64,000 bases of DNA from Heterorhizobium halophytocola. GTDB lineage: Bacteria > Pseudomonadota > Alphaproteobacteria > Rhizobiales > Rhizobiaceae. A program made the position numbers and the translations under genes. The DNA lies in NCBI RefSeq assembly GCF_017873095.1, contig NZ_JAGGJU010000001.1, positions 124,001 to 188,000 of the forward strand. The letters run 5' to 3'. The notes under the pieces are model-generated. The model was given only the letters and a program-made list of their open reading frames with translations. It did no database searches and was not told the origin of the DNA. Positions 32,988 to 41,725 of this stretch are shown here, piece after piece (the stretch's first letter is position 1; each line of letters opens with the position of its first letter).

Positions 32988-35273
32988 GTGCTCTCTCCAG
33001 ATAAGGTGGGTTCCGACGTCGGGCATGATATGCCCGACGACGACGGAGCCTTGGCGATCGATGTCGAGCGGGTCCTTGCCGTGGTGCGGCGCCAGTGGCG
33101 GCTGGTGATGCTCTGCGTCCTCGTCGCGATTGTCCTCGGCCTGATCTACCTGCTGACGGCGGTGCCGTATTTCACCGCCTCCACCGCCGTGCTGATCGAC
33201 CGCAGCAAGAGCGATATCGTCAACCAGCTGTCGGCGATCGGGTCGCTGGCCGATGACGAGGCCTCGGTGTTGAGCCAGGTGCAGATCATGCGTTCGGAGA
33301 CGATCGCCGGCGCCGTGGTCGACAAGCTGAAGCTGACCGAGGCGCCGGAATTCACCCATCAGCCGGCAAGCCCGCTTGCCATGGTGAAGGGCTTTGTCCG
33401 CACATTCGTGAATGCCGCCGACTGGTTTTCCAGCACGCCCGACCTGTCGGATGCGGACAAGGCCGAGCGCGATCGCCTGGCCGCGATCGAGACGCTGCAG
33501 AGCAATATGGCGGTCGACCGCGTCGATCGCAGCTATGTGCTGCGGATCGACTACACCTCGCCGGATCCCGCCCTGTCCGCCCGCATCGCCAACACCATCG
33601 CCAGCACCTATCTGCTCGACAAGCTCAACTCGAAATACGACGCCACCCGCAGGGCCAGCGACTGGCTGCTGGAACGCATCGACGAGTTGAAGGAAAAGGC
33701 GTTGGAATCCGACCTCGCGGTCCAGCGGTTCCGCGCCGACAACGGCCTGGTGGCCGCCGGCGGCCAGCTGATGTCCGACCAGCAATTGTCCGAGCTCAAC
33801 AGTCAGCTGATCCTGGCGCGTGCCGACACCGCCAAGGCCAAGGCGCGTTATGAGCGGATCAAGTCGATCATCGACAGCCACCGCACCGATGCGATCGTCG
33901 ACGACGTGCTGCAGAGTTCGATCTCCAACGACCTCAGGCGCAAATATCTGGAAGCCTCGAAGCTGGAAGCCGACATTTCCGGCCGACTCGGCTCCAACCA
34001 TATTCAGGCCGTGCGTCTTCGCCGCGAGATGAAGGAATACGAGCGGCTGATGTTCGAGGAACTCGGACGCATTGCCGAAAGCTACCAGAGCGACGTCAAG
34101 GTGGCGGAATCGCGCGAGCAGGCGCTGGACACCAGCGTCGCGGCAGCCCAGGGCGTCACCGTGACCGCTTCGGAAACCCAGGTGCAGATGCGCGAACTGG
34201 AGCGCACCGCCGACACCTACAAGAACCTCTACCAGACCTTCCTGCAGCGCTATCAGGAGGCGACCCAGCAGCAGTCCTTCCCGATTACCGATGCCCGGGT
34301 GATCGGCAAGGCGTCGGCGCCGTCGCGCCCGAGCGCACCGAGCAAGCCGCTGGTGCTGGTCCTGTCCGTCCTGCTCGGCGGTCTGGTCGGCAGTGCCGGC
34401 GCCGCCTTCCGTGAATTCCGCGACCGCTATTTCCGCACAAACGAGCAGGTGCGCCAGACGCTTGGCGTCGAGTTCCTCGGCATGGCGCCGATCGTCACCA
34501 GCCGCAAGCGGATCGAGCAGAGCGATGACCGCGACCATACCCAGCAGATCCACAAGAGCGACAGCATTTCCAGCTATGCCATCGACCACCCGATGTCGAT
34601 GTTTGCCGAGACCCTGCGCAGCGCCAAGATCGGCGTCGACCTGTCGAGCCGGACCACCGGCTGCAAGCTGGTCGGCATCGTCTCCTCGCTGCCGTCGGAG
34701 GGCAAGTCGACGATCGCCGTCAACTTCGCCTCGCTGCTGGCCATGCAGGGCGCGCGCGTGCTGTTGATCGACGCGGATCTGCGCAATCCCGGCGCGACAA
34801 GGGCACTCGGGCGACATGCCGAGGAAGGCCTGCTCGAGGCCCTGCTCGACGGCCGCAGCGTGCGCGATCTTGCCCTGATGGACCCGAAGACCAAACTGGC
34901 CTTCCTGCCGGCCGTGGTCACCCGCCGGGTGCTGCATTCGTCCGAACTCCTGGCCTCTCCGGCGATGAACGGCATCCTGCAGAACGCCCGCGCCCTTTTC
35001 GATTACGTCATCCTCGATCTGCCGCCGCTGCTGCCGGTCGTCGACGCACGCGCAATCGCCCCCAAGCTCGACAGCTTCCTCTATGTCGTCGAATGGGGCC
35101 GCACCTCGCGCAAGGCGGCCAAGAGCGCCCTGCATCTGGATGAGACGATCTACGGCAAATGCGCCGGCGCGATCCTCAACAAGGTCGATGAGGACAAGAT
35201 GAAGCTTTACCGTGCCTATGGATCGAACGAATATTACTCCTCGCGCTACGCCTCCTATTACCAGGAGGCGTAA
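32988..35273 (+). CDS. Polysaccharide co-polymerase with BY-kinase domain (Wzc/ExoP-like)
   Basis: The 761-residue inner-membrane protein has an N-terminal Wzz domain between two membrane helices (LVMLCVLVAIVLGLIYLLTA and PLVLVLSVLLGGLVGSAGAA), with a long periplasmic coiled coil between them. The cytoplasmic tyrosine autokinase has Walker A SLPSEGKSTIAVNFA, Walker A' VLLIDADLRNPGAT and Walker B YVILDLPPLLPVVDA. It ends in a Tyr-rich tail (KLYRAYGSNEYYSSRYASYY), the autophosphorylation cluster. It controls chain length and export with the Wza-like protein. GTG start 32988 has GAGG seven bases upstream. Confidence 0.93.
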   Translation: MLSPDKVGSDVGHDMPDDDGALAIDVERVLAVVRRQWRLVMLCVLVAIVLGLIYLLTAVPYFTASTAVLIDRSKSDIVNQLSAIGSLADDEASVLSQVQIMRSETIAGAVVDKLKLTEAPEFTHQPASPLAMVKGFVRTFVNAADWFSSTPDLSDADKAERDRLAAIETLQSNMAVDRVDRSYVLRIDYTSPDPALSARIANTIASTYLLDKLNSKYDATRRASDWLLERIDELKEKALESDLAVQRFRADNGLVAAGGQLMSDQQLSELNSQLILARADTAKAKARYERIKSIIDSHRTDAIVDDVLQSSISNDLRRKYLEASKLEADISGRLGSNHIQAVRLRREMKEYERLMFEELGRIAESYQSDVKVAESREQALDTSVAAAQGVTVTASETQVQMRELERTADTYKNLYQTFLQRYQEATQQQSFPITDARVIGKASAPSRPSAPSKPLVLVLSVLLGGLVGSAGAAFREFRDRYFRTNEQVRQTLGVEFLGMAPIVTSRKRIEQSDDRDHTQQIHKSDSISSYAIDHPMSMFAETLRSAKIGVDLSSRTTGCKLVGIVSSLPSEGKSTIAVNFASLLAMQGARVLLIDADLRNPGATRALGRHAEEGLLEALLDGRSVRDLALMDPKTKLAFLPAVVTRRVLHSSELLASPAMNGILQNARALFDYVILDLPPLLPVVDARAIAPKLDSFLYVVEWGRTSRKAAKSALHLDETIYGKCAGAILNKVDEDKMKLYRAYGSNEYYSSRYASYYQEA

Positions 35274-36006
35274 GGCGCATGGCCCGTCGGCGCGGCCGCG
35301 CTGGCTGGTCGGCGCCACCCTGCTGGCGGCAGCGGCGGCGCTCTGGCTTGGTATCGATGAGCTCGCCCGCTCCGCCCGCCACAGCCAGTTGATCTCGACC
35401 GCCCGAAGCCTGTCTGCCGGCGCCGATATCAGCGCTACAGCCCTGGCCAGCGCCGAGCGTCAGGCAATGGCCCTCATCGAGGACGACGAATGCCGGGCCG
35501 ACATCCTGCGCGCCGGGCTGACCGTCATGCTTGCCAATCTCGACCGACAGAATTCGTTTCACCGCTACGAGGCCTGGGCCGCGGCCATGACGGATGGCGA
35601 TGCCTATGTGGTACATGCAATCGGCTGCACGCCGACTGATGGTGACCTGTGGGCACGCCTTGCGATGATCCGTCTTGCGATCGCCGAAAACCCCGACGAA
35701 CTGGCCTGGCTGATGCAGCGGTCGATCGAATATGCGCCGGCCGAATATGCTGTGCTGGTCCCCCGCTTCGTCGTCTGGCGCAAGGCAAGCGCTGCCTCGC
35801 TCGCCGCAGCACAGGATGCGGTGGAGGCCGACCTCCTGACCCTGCTCACCTATGCCAGCGCCAAGCAGATCGCCGCGACGCTGGCCGACAGCGGGACATC
35901 GCTGAAACCCTTCATTCGCGCAAGCCTGCGGTTGATCCCGCGCGATCGGCGCGACGGCCTGTTTGCCGCCGGCCTCGATCCGGACCTGCGGCCGGATGCG
36001 CCATAG
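35218..36006 (+). CDS. Single-span protein of the polysaccharide locus, unknown
   Basis: About 262 residues: a basic N terminus, a membrane helix (WLVGATLLAAAAALWLGIDE) and a helical periplasmic domain (SAERQAMALIEDDECRADIL, with GDLWARLAMIRLAIAENPDE and similar units that look TPR-like). No family recognised. The only in-frame starts (GTG 35212, ATG 35218) lie inside the kinase gene, 50-60 bases before its stop. Meanwhile a strong AGGAGG at 35263-35268 precedes an ATG (35279) in the wrong frame, so the N terminus is uncertain and a one-base change near the start is possible. Confidence 0.6.
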   Translation: MDRTNITPRATPPITRRRKAHGPSARPRWLVGATLLAAAAALWLGIDELARSARHSQLISTARSLSAGADISATALASAERQAMALIEDDECRADILRAGLTVMLANLDRQNSFHRYEAWAAAMTDGDAYVVHAIGCTPTDGDLWARLAMIRLAIAENPDELAWLMQRSIEYAPAEYAVLVPRFVVWRKASAASLAAAQDAVEADLLTLLTYASAKQIAATLADSGTSLKPFIRASLRLIPRDRRDGLFAAGLDPDLRPDAP

Positions 36007-36054
36007 CCTCTTCGGGGCCCGAATGGCTGGATGGACGACGTGCAGCCTTCGCCG

Positions 36055-36831
36055 TCAGAAGATCTCGATCTCGCCGCCAATGATCCGCACCGCGGTCAAC
36101 ACGCCGGTGGCATAGCAGCCGGTGTCTATGCCCAGCCGCCCCGGCGCCCGGCTCGGCTGCGGGTTGGGGGTATGGCCGTGCACCACGACGATCGGCAGCT
36201 CCGGTCCGGTGGTCAGGAACGGCTGGCGAATCCACATCATGTCCTCGTCGGTCTGCTCGTCCATGGCAACGCCCGGCCGCACGCCGGCATGCACGAAGAC
36301 GATATCGCCGAGCGTGACGCTGACCGCCGCTGACAACAAGGCCTCCACATGGCGCTCGGGCACGGCATCCCGTGCCAGGTCGCCCAGTTCCTTGATGCCG
36401 CCGCGCACCAGCACGGGCTCGACGTCGATACCATAGGACAGCAGGGTCTGGACCCCGCCGAGATCGAGCCAGCGCATATGGGCCTGCGGATCGGCGAGGA
36501 AATCGAGAAACACTTCTTCGTGATTCCCGGCAAGGATCAGCCGTTCGAACCCTTCCGGCGGCGGGCCCGTCACATGGTCCAGCACCTGGCGCGACTGCGG
36601 TCCCCGGTCGACATAGTCGCCAAGCATGACGATCAGCTTGGCGCCGGGCGGCGCGGCCGCATCCTCGACAATGCGCTGTTCAAGGGCGCGCAGGGCCTGA
36701 AAACAGCCATGCACGTCCCCGATCGCATAGACCGCGGCATAGTCCGCCGGGTCACGCGTCAGGCGCGGACGCGCCCTGTCTGAAGGGGGCGGGACATCGG
36801 ATTTGAGAAGGCGCGAAAGCAGCTGTTTCAT
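36055..36831 (-). CDS. Metallophosphoesterase, PPP/ApaH-like
   Basis: The 258-residue enzyme shows the full PPP metal motifs: GDVHG (in YAIGDVHGCFQALRAL), GDYVDRG (MLGDYVDRGPQS) and GNHE (ILAGNHEEVFLDFL), with further His ligands in VFVHAGVRPG and VVHGHTPNPQPS. It is a serine/threonine phosphatase or nucleotide phosphohydrolase of bacterial type. Start ATG 36831 is taken (MKQLLSRLL); ATG 36837 two codons earlier is equally possible. It converges with the polysaccharide locus and is divergent from the creatininase-family gene. Confidence 0.87.
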   Translation of the reverse strand: MKQLLSRLLKSDVPPPSDRARPRLTRDPADYAAVYAIGDVHGCFQALRALEQRIVEDAAAPPGAKLIVMLGDYVDRGPQSRQVLDHVTGPPPEGFERLILAGNHEEVFLDFLADPQAHMRWLDLGGVQTLLSYGIDVEPVLVRGGIKELGDLARDAVPERHVEALLSAAVSVTLGDIVFVHAGVRPGVAMDEQTDEDMMWIRQPFLTTGPELPIVVVHGHTPNPQPSRAPGRLGIDTGCYATGVLTAVRIIGGEIEIF

Positions 36832-37030
36832 GGCCATTGGAGTGACACAATCGGCCATGGATTGGCAAGGATCGCGTTACGCCGGATTACCGCGCGCGCG
36901 CGGCCGGACGATGATGGACCGCCGGAAGCCCATGCCCCCTTTTTGGCAGCGGGCCGACCGCAAATTGATGCTTTTCGCACCTCACCGTATTGCCTATGCC
37001 GGGAGATCACAGAACGGGAGCACACCGGAT

Positions 37031-37831
37031 ATGGCCGCCAAGCCCTTCTACTGGAACGAGCTGAATACCGGCGATTTTGCCGCACTCTCGCCGGACACCA
37101 CCGTTGCCATCCTGCCGATCGCCTCGACCGAGCAGCACGGGCCGCATCTGCCTGTTGCCACCGACGTGGCGATTGCGCAGGGCATGCTGGCCGAACTGAA
37201 GCGCCAGCGGCCTGACGACCTCGACTTCCTGGTGCTGCCGACGCAGGAGATCGGAAAGGCCAACGAACATGTCTTCGGTCCCGGCACGCTCTCGTTCGGC
37301 CCGGAGATCCTGATCCCCGCCTGGACCGCGATCGGCGCCAAGGTGGCCGAGGCCGGGGTGCGCAAGCTCGTCATCGTCAATTCCCACGGCGGCAATGTCG
37401 ACATCATGAGCATTGTCGCGCGCGAGCTCAGAGTCCGTTGCCAGATGGCCGTCGTCTCGACCCAGTGGGGCCGGTTCGGCAATCCGGACGGCATGATTTC
37501 CGAGCACGAGCGCAAATACGGCATCCATGGCGGCGAGGTCGAGACCTCGCTGATGCTCGCCTTCCGCCCCGACCTGGTGCGGATGGACAAGGCCCAGAAC
37601 TTCGTCTCGAGGGCCGAGGACATGCAGGCGAACTCGAAATACCTGACGCCGCTGCCGCCGCATTCGCTGGCCTGGATCGCGCACGATCTCAATCCGAACG
37701 GCGTCGTCGGCGATGCCTCCAAGGGCACGGCCGAGAAGGGCAAGGCGATCTGCGAGCATCAGGTCGCCGGCTTCATCGAGCTGTTGCGCGACCTGCGCGA
37801 CTATCCGCTGGCAAACCTCTACAAGCCCTGA
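37031..37831 (+). CDS. Creatininase-family amidohydrolase
   Basis: The 266-residue protein has the creatininase signature: VAILPIASTEQHGPHLPVAT with Glu/His metal ligands, VATDVAIAQ (Asp), VNSHGGNVDIM (His) and GIHGGEVETSLML (Glu). Family members hydrolyse cyclic amides such as creatinine, but the family also includes deformylases and cofactor-maturation peptidases. ATG 37031 is at the family start, with GGGAG 10 bases upstream. It converges with the LysR gene, overlapping it by 13 bases, and probably belongs to the catabolic locus that follows. Confidence 0.85.
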   Translation: MAAKPFYWNELNTGDFAALSPDTTVAILPIASTEQHGPHLPVATDVAIAQGMLAELKRQRPDDLDFLVLPTQEIGKANEHVFGPGTLSFGPEILIPAWTAIGAKVAEAGVRKLVIVNSHGGNVDIMSIVARELRVRCQMAVVSTQWGRFGNPDGMISEHERKYGIHGGEVETSLMLAFRPDLVRMDKAQNFVSRAEDMQANSKYLTPLPPHSLAWIAHDLNPNGVVGDASKGTAEKGKAICEHQVAGFIELLRDLRDYPLANLYKP

Positions 37832-38808
37832 TCGGCATCGGGCGGAACCGCAAGGGCCGATGCGCCGCGCTCCGGCGCCGGCACATGCCCCTTGTCCTGC
37901 AGTTCGCGCACCAGCAGCAGGATCTCCTGCAGCAGATATTCGACGAACAGGCTGGTGGCGGCATCAAGGGTTGCCCGTGATCGTGCGAAGAGCTTCATCG
38001 GCTGGTGTCGCACATGCGCATCGGCCAGCGGCCGGAAGACCAGCTCGCCGCGGCGGCACTCGGCAATCACGTCGAGCGGGTTGAGCAGGCTGAGGCCCGT
38101 GCCGGAGCGGACGAGCTGTTTCAAGAGTTCGGACGAATTGCTCTCCAGCACCGGCTCGACCGGTAGCGGCACCGGCGACAGCATCAGGTTGATGACATTG
38201 CGCAGGCTGGTGCCCGGCTGGGCCAGCACCAGACGCTCCTGCACCAGGTCGACGAGATCGATCGGCCCCTCCTCCGCGGCCAGCGGATGGCCCGGGGGCA
38301 GCACGGCACCGATCGGGATGTCGAAATTGGCAAGCGTTCGGATGCCGGGGGTTGCCGGAATGTTGAAGCCGAGGCCGATATCCACCTCGCCGGTCAGCAC
38401 CGGGTTTACGGTGGTCGAGCCCGCATCATTTCTCAGATGCAGGCGCACTCGCGGATGCGCCTCGATGAAGCGGGCGATGATCTCCGGCAGGGGACCGGCC
38501 GCCAGACCGACGGTCGCGACGATCGAGACCTTGCCGGCCTGCGGCATCTTCAGCGCGCGGATCCGGCTTTCCAGCCGCTCGAAATCCTTCAGCACCTCGC
38601 GAATATGTTCGACACAGAGCTCGCCGGCGGCCGTCAGCCTCAGGCCGCGCGGCAAGCGCTCGAAGATCGGCGCACCGAACTCCTCCTCCAGCGCCAGGAT
38701 CTGCCGGTTGACCGCGGAAGAGGCCACGTTGAGGCGTGCGGCCGCCTTGCGGATCGAACCACAGCGAGCGATTTCATCGATATATTGTAGTTTGCGGGAA
38801 TGCAGCAT
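37819..38808 (-). CDS. LysR-family transcriptional regulator
   Basis: The 329-residue regulator has an N-terminal winged helix (LQYIDEIARCGSIRKAAARL, NVASSAVNRQILALEEEFGA) and the periplasmic-binding-like effector domain (KVSIVATVGLAAGPLPEIIA). It is divergent from the ABC importer and deaminase operon, the usual layout for an activator of a catabolic operon, and the gap contains a T-N11-A dyad. It probably senses the substrate or an intermediate of that pathway. Start ATG 38808 (MLHSRKLQYIDEI) matches the usual LysR N terminus; an upstream in-frame start would add 10 residues. Confidence 0.9.
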   Translation of the reverse strand: MLHSRKLQYIDEIARCGSIRKAAARLNVASSAVNRQILALEEEFGAPIFERLPRGLRLTAAGELCVEHIREVLKDFERLESRIRALKMPQAGKVSIVATVGLAAGPLPEIIARFIEAHPRVRLHLRNDAGSTTVNPVLTGEVDIGLGFNIPATPGIRTLANFDIPIGAVLPPGHPLAAEEGPIDLVDLVQERLVLAQPGTSLRNVINLMLSPVPLPVEPVLESNSSELLKQLVRSGTGLSLLNPLDVIAECRRGELVFRPLADAHVRHQPMKLFARSRATLDAATSLFVEYLLQEILLLVRELQDKGHVPAPERGASALAVPPDADQGL

Positions 38809-38867
38809 GGCGGACTCTTCTGCCCAAGTTTTGATCACATCGCTTAATTACGCAACAGCTGAGTAGC

Positions 38868-38906
38868 TGATGCCGCAAAGGCATCAATGCGCGCGAATTT
38901 TGATGC
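38868..38906. promoter_or_regulatory. LysR operator array
   Basis: TGATGCC-N5-GGCATCA (38868-38886) is a perfect dyad that contains the T-N11-A core (T38871, A38883). A further TTGATGC (38900-38906) forms a second inverted pair with GCATCAA (38881-38887). This gives three TGATGC-type half-sites in the 185-base gap between the divergent LysR and importer genes. That LysR binds here is inference. Confidence 0.6.
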
Positions 38907-38993
38907 TTTTCAACGCGCATGGCAACCGCTCAAATACCCCTGACGATTGAAGGCTCCCACGATGCCTGCGGTTTAACAGGGGATTTGCCAGCC

Positions 38994-40010
38994 ATGACCA
39001 AAACCTTTTCCATGACGACCCTGATGGCTGCGGCCGCGATTACCGCGACCTTCGCGGCAGCGGCACCGGCCTATGCGCTGGACGATGTTTCCTACGGCAC
39101 CAACTGGCTGGCCCAGGCCGAGCATGGCGGCTTCTACCAGGCGGTCGCCGACGGCACCTACGAGAAATACGGCCTGAAGGTCACCATCGTGCAGGGCGGG
39201 CCGAACGCCGCCAACCGGGCATTGCTGATCGCCGGCAAGGTCGATTTCTACATGGGCGGCCAGCTGGGTGACATGGATGGCGTCAAGTCGGGCATTCCGA
39301 TGGTCGGCGTCGCCTCGATCTTCCAGAAGGATCCGCAGGTGCTGATGGCCCATCCCGATCAGGGCATCGACAGCTTCGCGGATCTCGCCAAGGCCGACAC
39401 CATCTTCATGGGCAATGAAGGCTACACCACCTATTTCGAGTGGATGAAAAAGAATTACGAAGGCTTCAAGGACGAGCAGTACAAGCCCTATACCTTCAAT
39501 CCCGCCCCCTTCATCGCCGATCCGAAATCGGCGCAGCAGGGCTACCTGACCTCCGAGCCCTACGAGATCGAGAAGCAGGCCGGCTGGGCGCCGAAGGTCT
39601 TCCTGCTCGCCGACAACGGCTACAGCCCCTATTCGACCGAAATCACCGCGATGCAGAAGACGATCGACGAGAAGCCGGATGTCGTCCAGCGCTTCGTCGA
39701 TGCCTCGATCGAGGGCTGGTACAACTATCTCTACGGCGACAACACCAAGGCGAACGCGCTGATCAAGAAGGACAATCCGGAGATGACGGATGGTCAGATC
39801 GCATACACGATCGCCAAGTTGAAGGAATACGGCATCGTTGTATCAGGCGATGCCGAGGACAAGGGTATCGGATGCATGACCGATGCGCGCTACAAGACCT
39901 TCTTCGACGAAATGGTGCAGATTGGCGTCGAGCCGGCCGATCTCGACTACAAGAAAGCCTATACGACGCAGTTCGTCTGCAAGAAGGTCGGCATGGACCT
40001 GAAGAAATAA
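38994..40010 (+). CDS. ABC transporter binding protein, NMT1/THI5-like
   Basis: The 338-residue protein has a signal peptide (MTKTFSMTTLMAAAAITATF, then APAYA-LDDV) and an NMT1/SsuA-like solute-binding domain: VSYGTNWLAQAEHGGFYQAV, ADGTYEKYGLKVTIVQGGPN, and LIAGKVDFYMGG. Relatives bind pyrimidines, thiamine precursors, sulfonates or aromatic acids; the ligand here is unknown but probably the substrate of the downstream enzymes. ATG 38994 starts the signal peptide; an upstream in-frame start would not. First gene of the operon 38994-44451. Confidence 0.87.
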   Translation: MTKTFSMTTLMAAAAITATFAAAAPAYALDDVSYGTNWLAQAEHGGFYQAVADGTYEKYGLKVTIVQGGPNAANRALLIAGKVDFYMGGQLGDMDGVKSGIPMVGVASIFQKDPQVLMAHPDQGIDSFADLAKADTIFMGNEGYTTYFEWMKKNYEGFKDEQYKPYTFNPAPFIADPKSAQQGYLTSEPYEIEKQAGWAPKVFLLADNGYSPYSTEITAMQKTIDEKPDVVQRFVDASIEGWYNYLYGDNTKANALIKKDNPEMTDGQIAYTIAKLKEYGIVVSGDAEDKGIGCMTDARYKTFFDEMVQIGVEPADLDYKKAYTTQFVCKKVGMDLKK

Positions 40011-40079
40011 GGCATGGATGGCGCCCGACATCCAATCGGCATCGTTTCCGGCCCTGCAAGGCATGAAGAAACAGTAGGC

Positions 40080-40889
40080 ATGGCGACACCTTCCTCCCCC
40101 TCGGCCAGACCCCGCCGCCCGCTGGTGGTGATGGAGAATGTCTCCAAGCAGTTTTCCAGCGGCACCCTTGCGCTGTCCGACATGTCGCTGACCGTCAATG
40201 CTGGCGAATTCGTCAGCCTTCTCGGTCCCTCGGGCTGCGGCAAGTCGACGGCACTCAGGATCATCGCCGGGCTTGGCGATGCGAGCTCGGGCGCGATCGA
40301 CTGGCCGGCAAGCCGGATCAATGCCAGGGGCCTGCCGGAAGGCGACATCTCCTTCGTCTTCCAGGAACCGACGCTGATGCCCTGGCAGACGGTGTTCGGC
40401 AATGTCCATCTGCCGCTGAAACTGCGCGGCATCTCCAAATCGGCCGCGCGCTCCGACATCCTGGCAACCCTTGCGACCGTCGGCCTGCAGGATTTCGCCG
40501 ACGCCTATCCGCGCGAACTGTCGGGCGGCATGAAAATGCGCGTCTCCATCGCCCGGGCGCTGGTAACCAAGCCCAAGCTGCTGTTGATGGACGAGCCCTT
40601 CGCAGCGCTGGACGAGATCACCCGGCAGAAGCTCAACGACGATGTGCTGAGGCTCTGGCACGAGACCGGCATCACGGTGATCTTCGTCACCCATTCGGTC
40701 TATGAAAGCGCCTATCTGTCGAACCGCATCGTGGTGATGAAGGCGCGGCCCGGCCGCGTGCATGCGGATATGCCGCTGGTCACCAGCCTGTCGCGCGACG
40801 CACATTACCGCACGTCCGAGGACTATCGCCAGGCCTGCGAGACGGTGTCCAACGCGCTGCTCGAAGCGATCGGATCGGAGGAGCACTGA
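40080..40889 (+). CDS. ABC transporter ATPase, nitrate/sulfonate/pyrimidine type
   Basis: The 269-residue ATPase has Walker [14 protein letters not shown]-loop FVFQEPTLMPWQTV, signature ELSGGMKMRVSIARAL, Walker B LLLMDEPFAALDEITR and the switch IFVTHSVYESAYL, all typical of the SsuB/TauB-like group. It drives the permease encoded next. ATG 40080 is preferred to ATG 40014 because the N-terminal 22 residues of the longer form do not look conserved; ribosome sites are weak for both. Its stop overlaps the permease ATG. Confidence 0.9.
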   Translation: MATPSSPSARPRRPLVVMENVSKQFSSGTLALSDMSLTVNAGEFVSLLGPSGCGKSTALRIIAGLGDASSGAIDWPASRINARGLPEGDISFVFQEPTLMPWQTVFGNVHLPLKLRGISKSAARSDILATLATVGLQDFADAYPRELSGGMKMRVSIARALVTKPKLLLMDEPFAALDEITRQKLNDDVLRLWHETGITVIFVTHSVYESAYLSNRIVVMKARPGRVHADMPLVTSLSRDAHYRTSEDYRQACETVSNALLEAIGSEEH

Positions 40890-41725
40890 TGGCCGACACA
40901 TCTCGCCGCCCCGCCCCGCAAATGCCGCATGCATCGAACCGCGGTCAAAAGCTGCTGCCGATCGTCATCCCGATGGGCGTCGTGGCGGCGCTGATCCTGA
41001 TCTGGCATGTCGGCGTGATCATCAGCGGCGTCCCGCCCTATATCCTGCCGAGCCCGCTCGCGGTCGCAGGCTCACTCTACAAGGACTGGGGCACGCTTGC
41101 CCCTGCCCTCTGGGTCACCACCAAGATCACCATGGCCTCGCTGGCACTGGCGCTGATCGGCGGCGTGGCGATCGCCATCTTCCTCGTCCAGTCGCGCTGG
41201 ATCGAGATGGCGTTTGCGCCGATCACCGTCATATTGCAGGTGACGCCGGTGGTGGCGATCGCGCCGCTGATCCTGATCTACGCGCCGTCGACGCAGGTGG
41301 CGCTGCTGATCTGTGCCTTCCTCGTCGCCTTCTTCCCGATCCTGTCGAACATGGTACAGGGGTTGAAGAGCGTCGATCACAATCTGCTCAACCTCTTCGA
41401 CCTCTACGGCGCCTCGCGCTGGCAGACGCTGCTCTATCTGAAGCTGCCGGCTTCGCTCCCCTATTTCATGACGGGGCTGAGGATCGGCGGCGGACTGGCG
41501 CTGATTGCCGCCGTGGTCGCCGAATTTGCCGCCGGTTCGGCCGGCGCAGGTTCCGGTCTTGCCTTCCGCCTGCTGGAAAGCCAGTACAGGCTCAACATCC
41601 CGCGGCTCTTTGCAGCCCTCTTCCTGCTCTCCTGCCTCGGCGTGGTGATCTTCGCCATTACCTCCTTCATCTCGTGGCTGGCGCTGCACCGCTGGCACGA
41701 AAGCAGCCTGAAGCGGGAGAACTGA
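40889..41725 (+). CDS. ABC transporter permease, nitrate/sulfonate/pyrimidine type
   Basis: The 278-residue permease has about six spans, beginning PIVIPMGVVAALILIWHVGV with the PPYILPSPLAV motif of the SsuC/TauC group, and the coupling loop LFDLYGASRWQTLLYLKLPA. Its ATG overlaps the ATPase stop (TGATG) and its stop overlaps the deaminase ATG in the same way, showing a tightly coupled operon. Confidence 0.9.
   Translation: MADTSRRPAPQMPHASNRGQKLLPIVIPMGVVAALILIWHVGVIISGVPPYILPSPLAVAGSLYKDWGTLAPALWVTTKITMASLALALIGGVAIAIFLVQSRWIEMAFAPITVILQVTPVVAIAPLILIYAPSTQVALLICAFLVAFFPILSNMVQGLKSVDHNLLNLFDLYGASRWQTLLYLKLPASLPYFMTGLRIGGGLALIAAVVAEFAAGSAGAGSGLAFRLLESQYRLNIPRLFAALFLLSCLGVVIFAITSFISWLALHRWHESSLKREN

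Noticed and set aside
32883..35318. An 811-codon minus-strand open frame opposite the Wzc-like gene
   Set aside because: The plus-strand gene has complete Wzz and BY-kinase motifs; the antisense frame is a shadow.
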